From Prevotellaceae bacterium (GTDB lineage Bacteria > Bacteroidota > Bacteroidia > Bacteroidales > Bacteroidaceae): 64,000 nucleotides of DNA. Under the pieces are notes generated by a model that searched no databases, was not told the DNA's origin, and was given only the letters and a program-made list of their open reading frames with translations. Of the stretch, positions 1-8,214 are shown piece by piece (positions within the stretch are counted from its first letter, which is position 1; each line of letters opens with the position of its first letter). The stretch covers positions 62,001 to 126,000 of the forward strand of contig JAQYEW010000001.1 in NCBI GenBank assembly GCA_028723455.1. The letters are read 5' to 3'. The translations under genes and the position numbers were made by a program.

Positions 1-968
1 TAAACCGTAAAATCGATGGCTTTTGCCGCCAGTTCGGTGTGTAACTCCCGAGGTCTGCCATCAAGTCCAGGACGATTATAGTCATAGATACGATAGGTAA
101 CGTCTGACGACTGCTGCACCTCCACCAGACGGATACCGCCACAGATGGCGTGAACACGACCGGCCGGCAGATAAAACACATCACCGGGATGCACCTCGTG
201 TCGAGCCAAGGCATAACAAATCGTTCCGTCAGCAACACTTTGCTTATACTCCTCGGGAGAAATGTGCTTGCGGAAACCGGCGTAAAGATACGAACCCGGA
301 GCAGCATCCAAGATATACCACATTTCGCTCTTACCTTTCTTGTTGTGTTCGCGAAGCGCCATTTCGTCGTTAGGATGCACCTGGATGGAAAGGTCACGGC
401 GAGCGTCAATAATCTTAGTAAGCAAAGGAAGTTCGTTATTGTACCTTTGCGCCGTTTCACGCCCCAATATCTCTGATGGATATTTCGCGATTACCTCGGA
501 AAGACGATAACGGGCCCACGTTCCGTTTTCCACTTCAGACTCGGACCCCGGAATAGCAGATACCACCCAATCCTCCGTCCCCCACACCAGATTCTTCCGG
601 TTGGGCTTGAAAAGCATGGGATAAAACTTATCTCTCGACGACTCAACGACACAGCCCACAGTAAGGATGCGCACGTCCGTAATCGCCATAAGCTCGTGAT
701 TGACACATTTCTCTACCAACACGAAATCCTCGGCGCGACATGTCGTCTTCTCACCGTTTAGACACATTTCCAATTCACCGGCAAGGACATAGAACGCCTC
801 TTGCATATCAGGATGCACATGTGCCGTAGCAACCTCGCCGGCTTTGAGTTCCGTGATGGCAATCTGTGTCAACGAGCAACCCGACTCGCTCGCTGCCAGC
901 AAAATACGCTTAAGACCCACAGAATGAGAAGTGGGAACGGGAATGATATCTGAGAGATGTCTAATCAT
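1..968 (-). CDS. manA: Cupin domain fused to type I mannose-6-phosphate isomerase (3' end outside window)
   Basis: Interconverts fructose-6-phosphate and mannose-6-phosphate, supplying mannose for surface polysaccharides. I translated 322 residues from the ATG at 968 without a stop; the C-terminus lies beyond the window. Residues about 1-105 form a small cupin (HVHPDMQEAFYVLAGELE at 50-67). From about 115 a second, complete-looking isomerase begins (KFYPMLFKPNRKNLVWG). Its metal-binding residues are visible: Q196 and H198 in SIQVHPND, E215 in KSEMW and H273 in the PAGRVHAI motif. Classical ManA proteins lack the N-terminal cupin. The gene follows the UpxY-like gene by 16 bases on the same strand, so it is probably early in a polysaccharide operon. 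The family call is firm. The role of the extra cupin (regulatory, or a second sugar isomerase) is unknown. Confidence 0.85.
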   Translation of the reverse strand, partial: MIRHLSDIIPVPTSHSVGLKRILLAASESGCSLTQIAITELKAGEVATAHVHPDMQEAFYVLAGELEMCLNGEKTTCRAEDFVLVEKCVNHELMAITDVRILTVGCVVESSRDKFYPMLFKPNRKNLVWGTEDWVVSAIPGSESEVENGTWARYRLSEVIAKYPSEILGRETAQRYNNELPLLTKIIDARRDLSIQVHPNDEMALREHNKKGKSEMWYILDAAPGSYLYAGFRKHISPEEYKQSVADGTICYALARHEVHPGDVFYLPAGRVHAICGGIRLVEVQQSSDVTYRIYDYNRPGLDGRPRELHTELAAKAIDFTV

Positions 969-984
969 AAATAACTGTCATTAA

Positions 985-1575
985 CTAAGTTTCAGGATCG
1001 GGCAACACGTCATAGGGTTCATCCAGAATACGTCCAAGGGCAATCGTATAATCACCGATATCCAATACCAGACGGCGGCTTTTCCTGATACGCACCACAT
1101 ATCCCTCCAGACCTTTCAACGGACCTGAAGTAATACGCACATAAGGGCCACGACCCTTGAAATGCGACGCCGGATCTTCGATGTATTCGATGCGTGTGGG
1201 GTCTGTTGTGGCAACCTGCATGAATGGCTGCATCTGATAATTAGGGATGATCATAGGCTTGTGAGTGATAATACTGTAAGCAAGGTGGTATGGAATCAGC
1301 GGACTATGTTCTGAAAGAAAACGTTTGAGGTCCTCTGTCCTGCCTTGTAGGAAAATCATGCCAATGCGAGTTATCTCCATCGTTTCACGTACCGAGGCAT
1401 GCTTCTTCACCACCTTAGTTTGTTTATGAACAAAATAATGTGGGATAAACACATGCTCACCCGCCAGAGCCCTCATACGCAGTCCCTCGCAGATGTTCTC
1501 AATTTCCTTTACCAAGTCCCCAACCTTGTTGGCGCGACAGTAAATAAACCCCCATGAATCCGCACCGTCTGTCAT
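985..1575 (-). CDS. UpxY-like NusG paralog, transcription antiterminator
   Basis: NusG-type protein of 196 residues. It has an N-terminal NGN-like region (about 1-120, opening with DSWGFIYCRAN) and a C-terminal KOW motif (about 143-172, VRITSGPLKGLEGYVVRI). In Bacteroidales such paralogs (UpxY/LoaP type) sit first in capsule or exopolysaccharide operons and let RNA polymerase read through leader terminators. Here it is followed directly by the ManA fusion. I chose ATG 1575 because the NGN domain begins right after it; an in-frame start at 1617 would add 14 unrelated residues. A leader of about 140 bases separates it from its likely promoter. Specialised UpxY function is inferred. It is not housekeeping NusG, since the linker is long and there is no secE/rplK neighbour. 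Confidence 0.8.
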   Translation of the reverse strand: MTDGADSWGFIYCRANKVGDLVKEIENICEGLRMRALAGEHVFIPHYFVHKQTKVVKKHASVRETMEITRIGMIFLQGRTEDLKRFLSEHSPLIPYHLAYSIITHKPMIIPNYQMQPFMQVATTDPTRIEYIEDPASHFKGRGPYVRITSGPLKGLEGYVVRIRKSRRLVLDIGDYTIALGRILDEPYDVLPDPET

Positions 1576-1720
1576 CAAAGAAGCACAGATAAACTCTGGG
1601 ATGAATATATTACACAAGCTTGTACAGCATTGTTCCTTTTCTTCATATCACTCTGGTTGCAAGCGGCTCCGGGCCACCGATTATCATATTCTGTAGATTT
1701 CCTCTTACGCTTGTTTTTTG

Positions 1721-1728
1721 CAAAGATA
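1721..1728 (-). promoter_or_regulatory. Bacteroidetes -7 box for the UpxY-like gene
   Basis: TATCTTTG on the minus strand matches the TAnnTTTG -7 consensus. It predicts a transcript start near 1714 and a leader of about 140 bases before the antiterminator gene. Confidence 0.55.
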
Positions 1729-1805
1729 AGGATTTTTTCAAGTGAAAGCCACTATTTCCGCAACAAAGTTTCCGCAACCGAATAAAGCTACAATATATGC
1801 CGGGA

Positions 1806-1885
1806 AAAAACTAATATATAATTTTGGAAAAACTAATATTAGTTTTGGTAAAAACAAATACTTAATTTTCGGAAAACAAACACAT
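1806..1885. repeat. Tandem array of palindromic A/T units (locus 1)
   Basis: Three to four head-to-tail units of 21-24 bases. Each has the form AAAAAC + A/T core + TTTTGG: 1806-1827, 1828-1848, 1849-1872 and a partial unit after 1873. The second unit contains the perfect 18-base palindrome AAAACTAATATTAGTTTT at 1829-1846. Related units occur near 17.85, 39.3 and 59.55 kb. Confidence 0.75.
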
Positions 1886-2129
1886 GAAATAACAGACAAA
1901 AACATCATAAAGCAAGAATTAGCTGTAAAACAATGATAATTAGACAAATATGTTTTTCTGCATTTCGTAATGTACTGCAAGAGGGAGATATAGTACAGAA
2001 GATGCGGATTGATACAGAAGTTCCTATGCCAAATCATTGGTCGGTTCGTGAATTAAGGCAGATGACCATCGACAGTGGTGTCAGATGGCAATCGAAAACC
2101 ATATACATTACTTCCACCGTTTTTTTCTG

Positions 2130-2137
2130 TAACTTTG
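2130..2137 (+). promoter_or_regulatory. Bacteroidetes -7 box for the glutaredoxin-like gene
   Basis: TAACTTTG, about 34 bases upstream of the start codon. Confidence 0.6.
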
Positions 2138-2170
2138 TACACGAATCTTCTATAACATAAATAAAACACT

Positions 2171-2476
2171 ATGATAAAAATGTATGTGATGAAAACCTGC
2201 CCCTACTGTGATTATGTGGAAAAGCAGGTGATTGGAAATCAAAATTTCAAGGTGATTGATATCAGCACGCACGTAAGCAATTTACATGAGTTCCTGGACC
2301 TTCGGGACCACCGACCCGAATTTGACGAAGCGAAGGCAGAAGGAGACATAGGCATTCCCTGTTATGTTCGCGAAGACGGCAGCATCACACTTTCATCGAG
2401 CGAGGTGGGATTACGCCCCATGCCCGACGATTATCAGGAAGGCAATGCCTGCCGATTGGATGGGAAAGGGTGTTAA
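2171..2476 (+). CDS. Glutaredoxin-like thiol protein
   Basis: Small thioredoxin-fold oxidoreductase of 101 residues. The active site CPYC is at 10-13 and the cis-proline at 63 (GIPCYV), as in glutaredoxins. It is cytoplasmic, with no signal peptide. Glutathione is not assumed, since many Bacteroidales use other thiols. Its C-terminus ends KGC, adding an unusual terminal cysteine. It has its own promoter and precedes clpC by about 100 bases, a gap holding a separate sigma-54 promoter, so co-transcription is uncertain. ATG 2180 (M4) is an alternative start. Confidence 0.85.
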   Translation: MIKMYVMKTCPYCDYVEKQVIGNQNFKVIDISTHVSNLHEFLDLRDHRPEFDEAKAEGDIGIPCYVREDGSITLSSSEVGLRPMPDDYQEGNACRLDGKGC

Positions 2477-2520
2477 AAACCGAACAAACATATTTAAGAC
2501 AAGGAGCACTCCCGTGGATT

Positions 2521-2535
2521 TGGCACGATGTTTGC
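2521..2535 (+). promoter_or_regulatory. Sigma-54 (-24/-12) promoter upstream of clpC
   Basis: TGGCAC-N5-TTGC matches the RpoN consensus exactly, including the invariant GG and GC separated by 10 bases. It predicts a transcript start near 2547, 27 bases before the clpC ATG. It lies just inside the gap after the glutaredoxin-like gene, where no coding constraint explains it. Confidence 0.7.
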
Positions 2536-2573
2536 AGACAATTCTAATTGTTACACATGAAGCAGAGAACAAT

Positions 2574-4727
2574 ATGAAAAAAGAGCAGACAAGCCAAAAT
2601 AAATATAGCGAAAGCCGAAAGTGGGGTTACGCATCAGTAACACGCCCTCTGCCTCAGGACGGTTTCGGTTTTGATGACGAAGAATTTGAGGATGAAGAGG
2701 ATGAGGATTTCGGTCAACAACGCACAAATATGCGTGCCAAAGGACGCACCCAAGAAGACGGTGAGGCGGAAAGCAAGACACCACACCTGGATGCCTTTGG
2801 AACAGATTTGAGTTCTGCTGCCGAAAAAGACCTTTTGGATCCCGTAGTAGGACGCCAGGACGAGATTGAGCGCGTAGCCCAGATATTGTCGCGTCGTAAG
2901 AAAAACAATCCAATATTGATTGGCGAACCCGGTGTCGGGAAAAGTGCCATCGCAGAAGGGTTGGCTCTTCGTATCGCACAGCATAAGATTGCGCGCTCGC
3001 TATGGCAGAAGCGTGTCGTTGTACTGGACATGGCAGCCGTAGTGGCGGGAACGAAATACCGCGGACAATTCGAGGAGCGCATGCGGGGACTGATTCAGGA
3101 ACTGAAGGACAATCCCCAAATCATAATCTTTATTGATGAGATTCACACCTTGGTTGGAGCCGGTTCGGCTTCGGGAACAATGGACGCAGCCAATCTGTTG
3201 AAGCCCGCCCTGTCGCGTGGGGAAATTCAATGTATTGGGGCCACAACGCTGAAGGAGTTTCACAAGAGCATCGAAAAGGACGGGGCGCTGGAACGTCGTT
3301 TCCAAAAGGTGATCGTATCCCCCACCACCAAAGAGCAGACCCTGGAAATCCTGAAGAACCTGAAAAGCCGCTACGAGGAACATCACAACGTGAGTTACAC
3401 GCCAGAGGCATTGGAGGCCTGCGTCAATCTGGCAGACCGCTATGTCAGCGACCGTTGCTTCCCCGACAAAGCCATTGACGTAATGGATGAAACGGGATCA
3501 TGCATACATATTCAGGACGTGCCTATACCTGCCGACATACTGCATTTGGAGCATGAAGTGCAGTTGTTGAACGACAAAAAGAACGAAGCTGTGAAAACCC
3601 AGAACTTCGAGCTGGCTGCCGACTATCGCGACCAGCTGGAGGTTGCCACACGCTCGCTGGAGCAAAGACGCATTATATGGGAGGCGCAGTTGAAAGAGAA
3701 TCGCATGCAGATTGATGCCGAAACGGTGGCAACCGTTGTTGCCCGTATGACAGGAATTCCTGTGCAACATATAGGGTCAGAGGAAAACCAACGGCTGCGC
3801 GAAATGAGTGACCACTTGAAAAAGCGCGTGATTGGCCAAGAAGAGGCCATCGAAACTCTCGTTCGTAGCATCCAACGCAGTCGTGTGGGATTGAAAGACC
3901 CCAACCGCCCTATCGGTGTATTCCTGTTCGTTGGCCCTACGGGCGTGGGCAAGACCCATCTGACAAAAGTACTGGCCAAGGAGGTCTTTGGAAGCGAGGA
4001 CGCACTGATACGTGTGGACATGAGCGAATACATGGAAAAGCATAATGTCAGCCGCATGGTTGGTGCGCCTCCGGGATACGTAGGTTATGAGGAGGGTGGC
4101 GAACTCACCGAGAAGGTGCGCCACAAACCATATAGCGTTATCCTCCTGGACGAAATCGAGAAGGCACACCGCGACGTATTTAACATGCTGTTGCAAGTGA
4201 TGGACGAAGGACGACTGACCGACGGAAACGGCGATACCATAGATTTCAAGAACACCATTATCATCATGACCAGCAACAGCGGTACGCGTGAGGTAAAGGA
4301 CTTTGGCAAGGGCATCGGCTTTGGCACTGCCAACAGCCAGGACATGAACAACGAAAAGGCCAAGAGCCTTATTCAAAAGAGCCTGCAAAGACAGTTCGCA
4401 CCCGAGTTCATCAACCGTTTGGACCAAATCGTTTTCTTTAATGCTCTGAACCAAGAGGCCATCGAACGCATTGTGGATATTGAACTCAAACCGCTCGAGA
4501 AGCGTACCCGGCAACTGGGTTATACATTGGAGGTAAGCCCCGAGGCCAAAGAATTGTTGTGCAAAGCGGGATGTGACGTACAATACGGCGCACGCCCCCT
4601 GAAGCGTGCCATCGAACACATGTTAGAGGATTCCCTGACACAAACCATTCTGGACGGTGCGGCCAAGGGCAGTACGTTGCGGGCCATAGCCAAAGAAGAA
4701 AAGATAGAAATTGAGGTTAACAAATAA
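2574..4727 (+). CDS. clpC: ClpC-type AAA+ unfoldase lacking the N-domain
   Basis: Hsp100 ATPase of 717 residues that unfolds substrates, normally for ClpP. NBD1 has Walker A GEPGVGKS (117-124) and Walker B IIIFIDEIH (183-191). A UVR motif lies at about 335-356, the mark of ClpC rather than ClpB. NBD2 has GPTGVGKT (454-461) and VILLDEIEK (522-530). IGFG (581-584) fits the ClpP-docking [LIV]-G-[FL] loop. Residues 1-75 are a charged acidic tail (DDEEFEDEEDEDF), where family members normally carry a folded Clp_N repeat domain of about 140 residues. I chose ATG 2574 because it follows the sigma-54 promoter; the frame is open upstream, but that stretch overlaps the glutaredoxin-like gene and is not Clp_N. 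htpG follows by 20 bases. Confidence 0.9.
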   Translation: MKKEQTSQNKYSESRKWGYASVTRPLPQDGFGFDDEEFEDEEDEDFGQQRTNMRAKGRTQEDGEAESKTPHLDAFGTDLSSAAEKDLLDPVVGRQDEIERVAQILSRRKKNNPILIGEPGVGKSAIAEGLALRIAQHKIARSLWQKRVVVLDMAAVVAGTKYRGQFEERMRGLIQELKDNPQIIIFIDEIHTLVGAGSASGTMDAANLLKPALSRGEIQCIGATTLKEFHKSIEKDGALERRFQKVIVSPTTKEQTLEILKNLKSRYEEHHNVSYTPEALEACVNLADRYVSDRCFPDKAIDVMDETGSCIHIQDVPIPADILHLEHEVQLLNDKKNEAVKTQNFELAADYRDQLEVATRSLEQRRIIWEAQLKENRMQIDAETVATVVARMTGIPVQHIGSEENQRLREMSDHLKKRVIGQEEAIETLVRSIQRSRVGLKDPNRPIGVFLFVGPTGVGKTHLTKVLAKEVFGSEDALIRVDMSEYMEKHNVSRMVGAPPGYVGYEEGGELTEKVRHKPYSVILLDEIEKAHRDVFNMLLQVMDEGRLTDGNGDTIDFKNTIIIMTSNSGTREVKDFGKGIGFGTANSQDMNNEKAKSLIQKSLQRQFAPEFINRLDQIVFFNALNQEAIERIVDIELKPLEKRTRQLGYTLEVSPEAKELLCKAGCDVQYGARPLKRAIEHMLEDSLTQTILDGAAKGSTLRAIAKEEKIEIEVNK

Positions 4728-4747
4728 CAATAACAATTATAGCAAAA

Positions 4748-6796
4748 ATGCAAACAGGTAACATTGGGGTAACAACAGAGAACATCTTCCCCGTTATCAA
4801 AAAATTTCTCTACAGCGACCATGAGATTTTCATCCGCGAGATTGTAAGCAACGCCTGCGACGCCACACAAAAAATGAAGACGCTGGCGAACAAGGGGGAT
4901 TTCAAGGGCGAATTGGACGAACTCAAAGTGAGCGTCAAACTGGACGTCGAGGCGGGAACCATCACTGTCAGCGACAATGGTATCGGCATGACGGCCGCAG
5001 AGATTGACAGCTATATCAACCAGATTGCCTTCAGCGGTGCCAACGACTTCCTGGAAAAATACAAGGATGACGCAGCCGCTATCATCGGCCACTTTGGATT
5101 GGGTTTCTACAGCTCGTTCATGGTAAGCAAGAAAGTAGAGGTTATCACGAAGAGCTACCAAGACGCCCCTGCACAGAAATGGAGCTGCGACGGCAGTCCC
5201 TCTTTCTCACTTGAGGAGAGCGACAAGAAAGAACGCGGTACGGACATCGTTATGTACATAGACGATGACTGTAAGGAGTTTCTGGATAAGAACAAGCTGG
5301 AAGGACTCCTGAAGAAGTATTGCCGATTCCTGCCCGTGCCCGTTGTATTTGGCAAGAAACAGGAGTGGAAAGACGGGAAAATGCAGGATACGGATGCCGA
5401 CAACGTTATCAACGACATCGCTCCCATCTGGACCAAGAAGCCCACGGATTTGAAAGACGAAGACTACAAGGAATTCTATCGCCAGCTCTACCCTATGACT
5501 GACGAACCCCTTTTCTGGATTCACCTGAACGTGGACTATCCCTTCAACCTGACTGGTGTACTCTACTTTCCAAAAATCAAGAACCAGATCGAGGTGCAGC
5601 GGAATAAGATCCAGCTGTATTGCAATCAGGTCTTCGTAACGGATAACGTAGAAGGCATTGTACCCGACTTTCTCATGCTGTTGCATGGCGTAATCGACAG
5701 TTCGGACATTCCCTTGAACGTAAGTCGCAGCTACTTGCAAAGCGACCAGAACGTGAAGAAGATCAGCACCTACATCACAAAGAAGGTGAGCGACCGCCTG
5801 CAACAGATTTTCAAACAGGACCGTAAGGATTTTGAGGAGAAATGGAATGACATCCGCATCTTCATCAACTACGGAATGCTGACGCAGGAGGATTTCTATG
5901 AGAAGGCCAAGAACTTCTACCTCTTCAAGGACGTAGATGGCAAGTCGTACACGATGGAGGAATACCAAGCGCTGATTAAGGACAACCAGACGAATAAGGA
6001 GGGGCAAGTCGTTTACCTGTATGCGCAAGACAAAGACCAACAGTACACCTATATTCAGGCCGCTCAGCAAAAGGGGTATAACGTACTCCTGATGAATGAC
6101 CAGCTGGACACCCCCCTTATCCAAATGCTGGAACGTAAGTTGGAAAAGACGACGTTCAGCCGCGTTGATGGCGACCTGATAGACCGCTTGATTGAAAAAG
6201 AAGATACCAAGCGCGAGGAACTAAGCAGCGAGCGCGCAAGCATCCTGACGGGTATCTTCCAAAGCCAAATCCGCAAGGGGCAGAAAACGGAGTTCATGGT
6301 TGAAACGAAGGCTATGGGCGAGGATGCCATGCCTGTGGTTCTGACGCAAAGCGAATACATGCGCCGCATGAAGGAGATGTCGCGCCTGCAACCCGGCATG
6401 AGTTTCTATGGCGAGATGCCGGATATGTACACCATGGTACTCAACTCTGACAACACACTTGTAAAGAGCATCCTCAGCGAAGGCGAAACAGCCACCCAAG
6501 CACAGTTGAAGCCCATCGAGGCAGAACTGCGCGGATTGAAAGCTCGCCAGGATGTGATGCGCCAGGAACAGGAAAAGAAGAAGCCCGAGGAGATTTCGGA
6601 TACCGAGCGTCAAGACATGAAGAAGGTCGGCGAGGACATCCAAGCCGAGGAGCAGAAGAAACAAGAGGTGCTGGCCGGCTTTGCAACCAACTGCGACAAG
6701 GTGAAACAGGTTATTGACCTGGCCCTCTTACAGAACGGTCTCCTGCAAGGCGAACAGCTGACAAATTTCATCCAGCGTTCGTTCAAGATGATTTAA
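4748..6796 (+). CDS. htpG: Hsp90-family chaperone HtpG
   Basis: Bacterial Hsp90 of 682 residues, a cytoplasmic ATP-driven chaperone dimer. The N-terminal GHKL ATPase is clear: the helix FIREIVSNACDA, the nucleotide motif SDNGIGM, and IGHFGLGFYSSF. The middle domain carries the conserved NVSRSYLQ segment. The C-terminal part is Lys/Glu-rich with a likely coiled coil (about 600-655), and there is no MEEVD, as expected in bacteria. The start is fixed by the MQTGNIGVTTENIFP opening. It lies 20 bases after clpC with no obvious terminator between, so both stress genes may share the sigma-54 transcript. It is followed by a strong bidirectional terminator. Confidence 0.97.
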   Translation: MQTGNIGVTTENIFPVIKKFLYSDHEIFIREIVSNACDATQKMKTLANKGDFKGELDELKVSVKLDVEAGTITVSDNGIGMTAAEIDSYINQIAFSGANDFLEKYKDDAAAIIGHFGLGFYSSFMVSKKVEVITKSYQDAPAQKWSCDGSPSFSLEESDKKERGTDIVMYIDDDCKEFLDKNKLEGLLKKYCRFLPVPVVFGKKQEWKDGKMQDTDADNVINDIAPIWTKKPTDLKDEDYKEFYRQLYPMTDEPLFWIHLNVDYPFNLTGVLYFPKIKNQIEVQRNKIQLYCNQVFVTDNVEGIVPDFLMLLHGVIDSSDIPLNVSRSYLQSDQNVKKISTYITKKVSDRLQQIFKQDRKDFEEKWNDIRIFINYGMLTQEDFYEKAKNFYLFKDVDGKSYTMEEYQALIKDNQTNKEGQVVYLYAQDKDQQYTYIQAAQQKGYNVLLMNDQLDTPLIQMLERKLEKTTFSRVDGDLIDRLIEKEDTKREELSSERASILTGIFQSQIRKGQKTEFMVETKAMGEDAMPVVLTQSEYMRRMKEMSRLQPGMSFYGEMPDMYTMVLNSDNTLVKSILSEGETATQAQLKPIEAELRGLKARQDVMRQEQEKKKPEEISDTERQDMKKVGEDIQAEEQKKQEVLAGFATNCDKVKQVIDLALLQNGLLQGEQLTNFIQRSFKMI

Positions 6797-6812
6797 ATTT
6801 TCCGGACGAAAT

Positions 6813-6849
6813 AAAAAAGTGCGCCCTGTGTGAAAGAGCGCACTTTTTT
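6813..6849. terminator. Bidirectional terminator between htpG and the cyuA-like gene
   Basis: AAAAAGTGCGC pairs with GCGCACTTTTT around a 13-base loop, with A/T tracts on both sides. It serves the convergent genes and overlaps the stop codon of the minus-strand gene. Confidence 0.85.
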
Positions 6850-8128
6850 ATTTGCCTGTCATGATGCCGAGTACCATGCAATCAGTAGCACACATGGCAT
6901 CAGCTCCAATGCTGGTGAGGTTGTGAATCGAACGGTCGACATCGTCATCGATGATTCCTTCTGCACTGGTAACGTGTCGTCCCTCCATCGACAAGAGGGC
7001 GCTTAGCAGAGCGGTGCTGACACCCGACGTGATTTTCAAAGAACATGACGGTTTTGCTCCGTCGCAAATCATGCCGGTAAGGTTGGCTATCATATTCTTT
7101 ACCGCATAGCAGATTCGAGCATAGTCGCCGCCCATCAAATAGGTAATGCCACAACTGCTGCCGATACTGGCAACCACACAACCACAAAGAGCAGAGAGTC
7201 GACCCAGACTCTGCTTGATATATATGGCCGTAAGGTGGCTCAACACAAGGGCACGGATGGTTTCCTCCTCCGTATTCTCGTTTTCTTGAGCATAGACGGC
7301 AACAGGATTAGTAGCACATATCCCCTGATTGCCACTTCCGGAATTACTCATTACAGGAATCAAAGCCCCACCCATACGTGCATCGCAGGCCAAGGCCGTT
7401 TTGGAAATGATATGCGAAAAAATGCTGTTGCCGAAGATACCATGTGCCATAGGACGCTCTATCGTCTTGCCTAAGCAGTGGCCATAGTTGCCCTTTAGGC
7501 TTTCTTGTGCTGCACGCAGATTGTAGTCGCGCGCCTGAAGGATAAAACGCAGTTCATCAACAGGAGATGTGGTAGCAAACTCATGGACTAACTGAAAATT
7601 CAACGACACAGACGCCGCTTCTTCTCCTTCGGGCGACACGGCCTCATCCAAGAGCACCTGACCGTCATGTTCCAAATGAACAAAACGGGTATGCGTACCG
7701 GCAATAACTGCTTTTGCCTGATGCGCGTCCGCCTCAACAAGAATCTCCACATACAGTTTGTCGCAAATCCCCTCTTTGATATGAATGCCAATAGGGATTT
7801 CCCGGATGTATTGTTTACCCAACTCCAAGGTCTCGGGCGTCAGGTCTTTGAGCACCTCCAGCTGATAAGCGCTTTTGCCAATGAGAGCACCCAAGCCCAC
7901 GGCAATAGGCAAGCCTATCATACCCGTACCCGGGATACCCACACCCATGGCATTCTTGAGAATATTTGGACTTAAGAGCACCGTAATTCGCTCCGGACGC
8001 ATGGCCAACAGTTCCGTGGCACGTGCGACACACAGCGCGACGCACATGGGTTCCGTACAGCCTACGGCAGGCACCACCTCGCGCTGGATAAGCGCAATTA
8101 TATTCTCTCTCTTCGTTTTGTCCAGCAT
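6848..8128 (-). CDS. cyuA: L-cysteine desulfidase / serine dehydratase alpha-family protein (CyuA/YhaM)
   Basis: Member of the UPF0597/CyuA family, 426 residues. Characterised members break down L-cysteine to pyruvate, ammonia and sulfide with an oxygen-sensitive Fe-S cluster. Conserved cysteines are visible in AVGCTEP (C24), NQGICATNP (about 280) and MICDGAKPSCSLK (about 353-362). A Gly-rich segment, GVGIPGTGMIGLP, lies near 57-69. No transporter partner (CyuP) is adjacent. It stands alone with its own promoter, between two terminator or promoter regions. Cysteine versus serine as substrate cannot be settled from sequence. Confidence 0.85.
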   Translation of the reverse strand: MLDKTKRENIIALIQREVVPAVGCTEPMCVALCVARATELLAMRPERITVLLSPNILKNAMGVGIPGTGMIGLPIAVGLGALIGKSAYQLEVLKDLTPETLELGKQYIREIPIGIHIKEGICDKLYVEILVEADAHQAKAVIAGTHTRFVHLEHDGQVLLDEAVSPEGEEAASVSLNFQLVHEFATTSPVDELRFILQARDYNLRAAQESLKGNYGHCLGKTIERPMAHGIFGNSIFSHIISKTALACDARMGGALIPVMSNSGSGNQGICATNPVAVYAQENENTEEETIRALVLSHLTAIYIKQSLGRLSALCGCVVASIGSSCGITYLMGGDYARICYAVKNMIANLTGMICDGAKPSCSLKITSGVSTALLSALLSMEGRHVTSAEGIIDDDVDRSIHNLTSIGADAMCATDCMVLGIMTGK

Positions 8129-8151
8129 GGCATTATGTTCTTTTTCATTTA

Positions 8152-8159
8152 CAAAGTTA
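8152..8159 (-). promoter_or_regulatory. Bacteroidetes -7 box for the cyuA-like gene
   Basis: TAACTTTG on the minus strand, 24 bases before the start codon. Confidence 0.55.
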
Positions 8160-8214
8160 TAGGTTTTCTATCTTTTCTTTCCTATTTGTAAATAGAAAAA
8201 AGCAAACATCAGCC

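Larger units (their letters stand above)
1576..2170. other. Intergenic region with promoters and a tandem palindromic repeat
   Basis: No convincing gene. From left to right it holds the transcribed leader of the UpxY-like gene, its likely promoter, an array of A/T-rich palindromic units, about 250 bases with nothing I recognise, and the promoter of the glutaredoxin-like gene. Short open frames here have no family resemblance and look random. Confidence 0.6.

Noticed and set aside
1806-1885. CRISPR array
   Set aside because: Units are directly adjacent without unique spacers, vary in length and sequence, and no cas genes are present.
1738-2160. Short open frames on both strands between the UpxY-like and glutaredoxin-like genes
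   Set aside because: Composition follows the A/T-rich repeat DNA, no family likeness, and the frames cross promoter boxes.
2364-2573. Upstream extension of clpC (70 more residues)
   Set aside because: It overlaps the glutaredoxin-like gene, precedes the sigma-54 promoter and does not encode a Clp_N domain.
3777-4619. 280-residue antisense frame inside clpC
   Set aside because: Mirror of the conserved AAA+ coding frame; no domain of its own.
8174-8205. Palindrome CTATTTGTAAATAG after pccB as a terminator
   Set aside because: Stem is short and A/T only; too weak to call.
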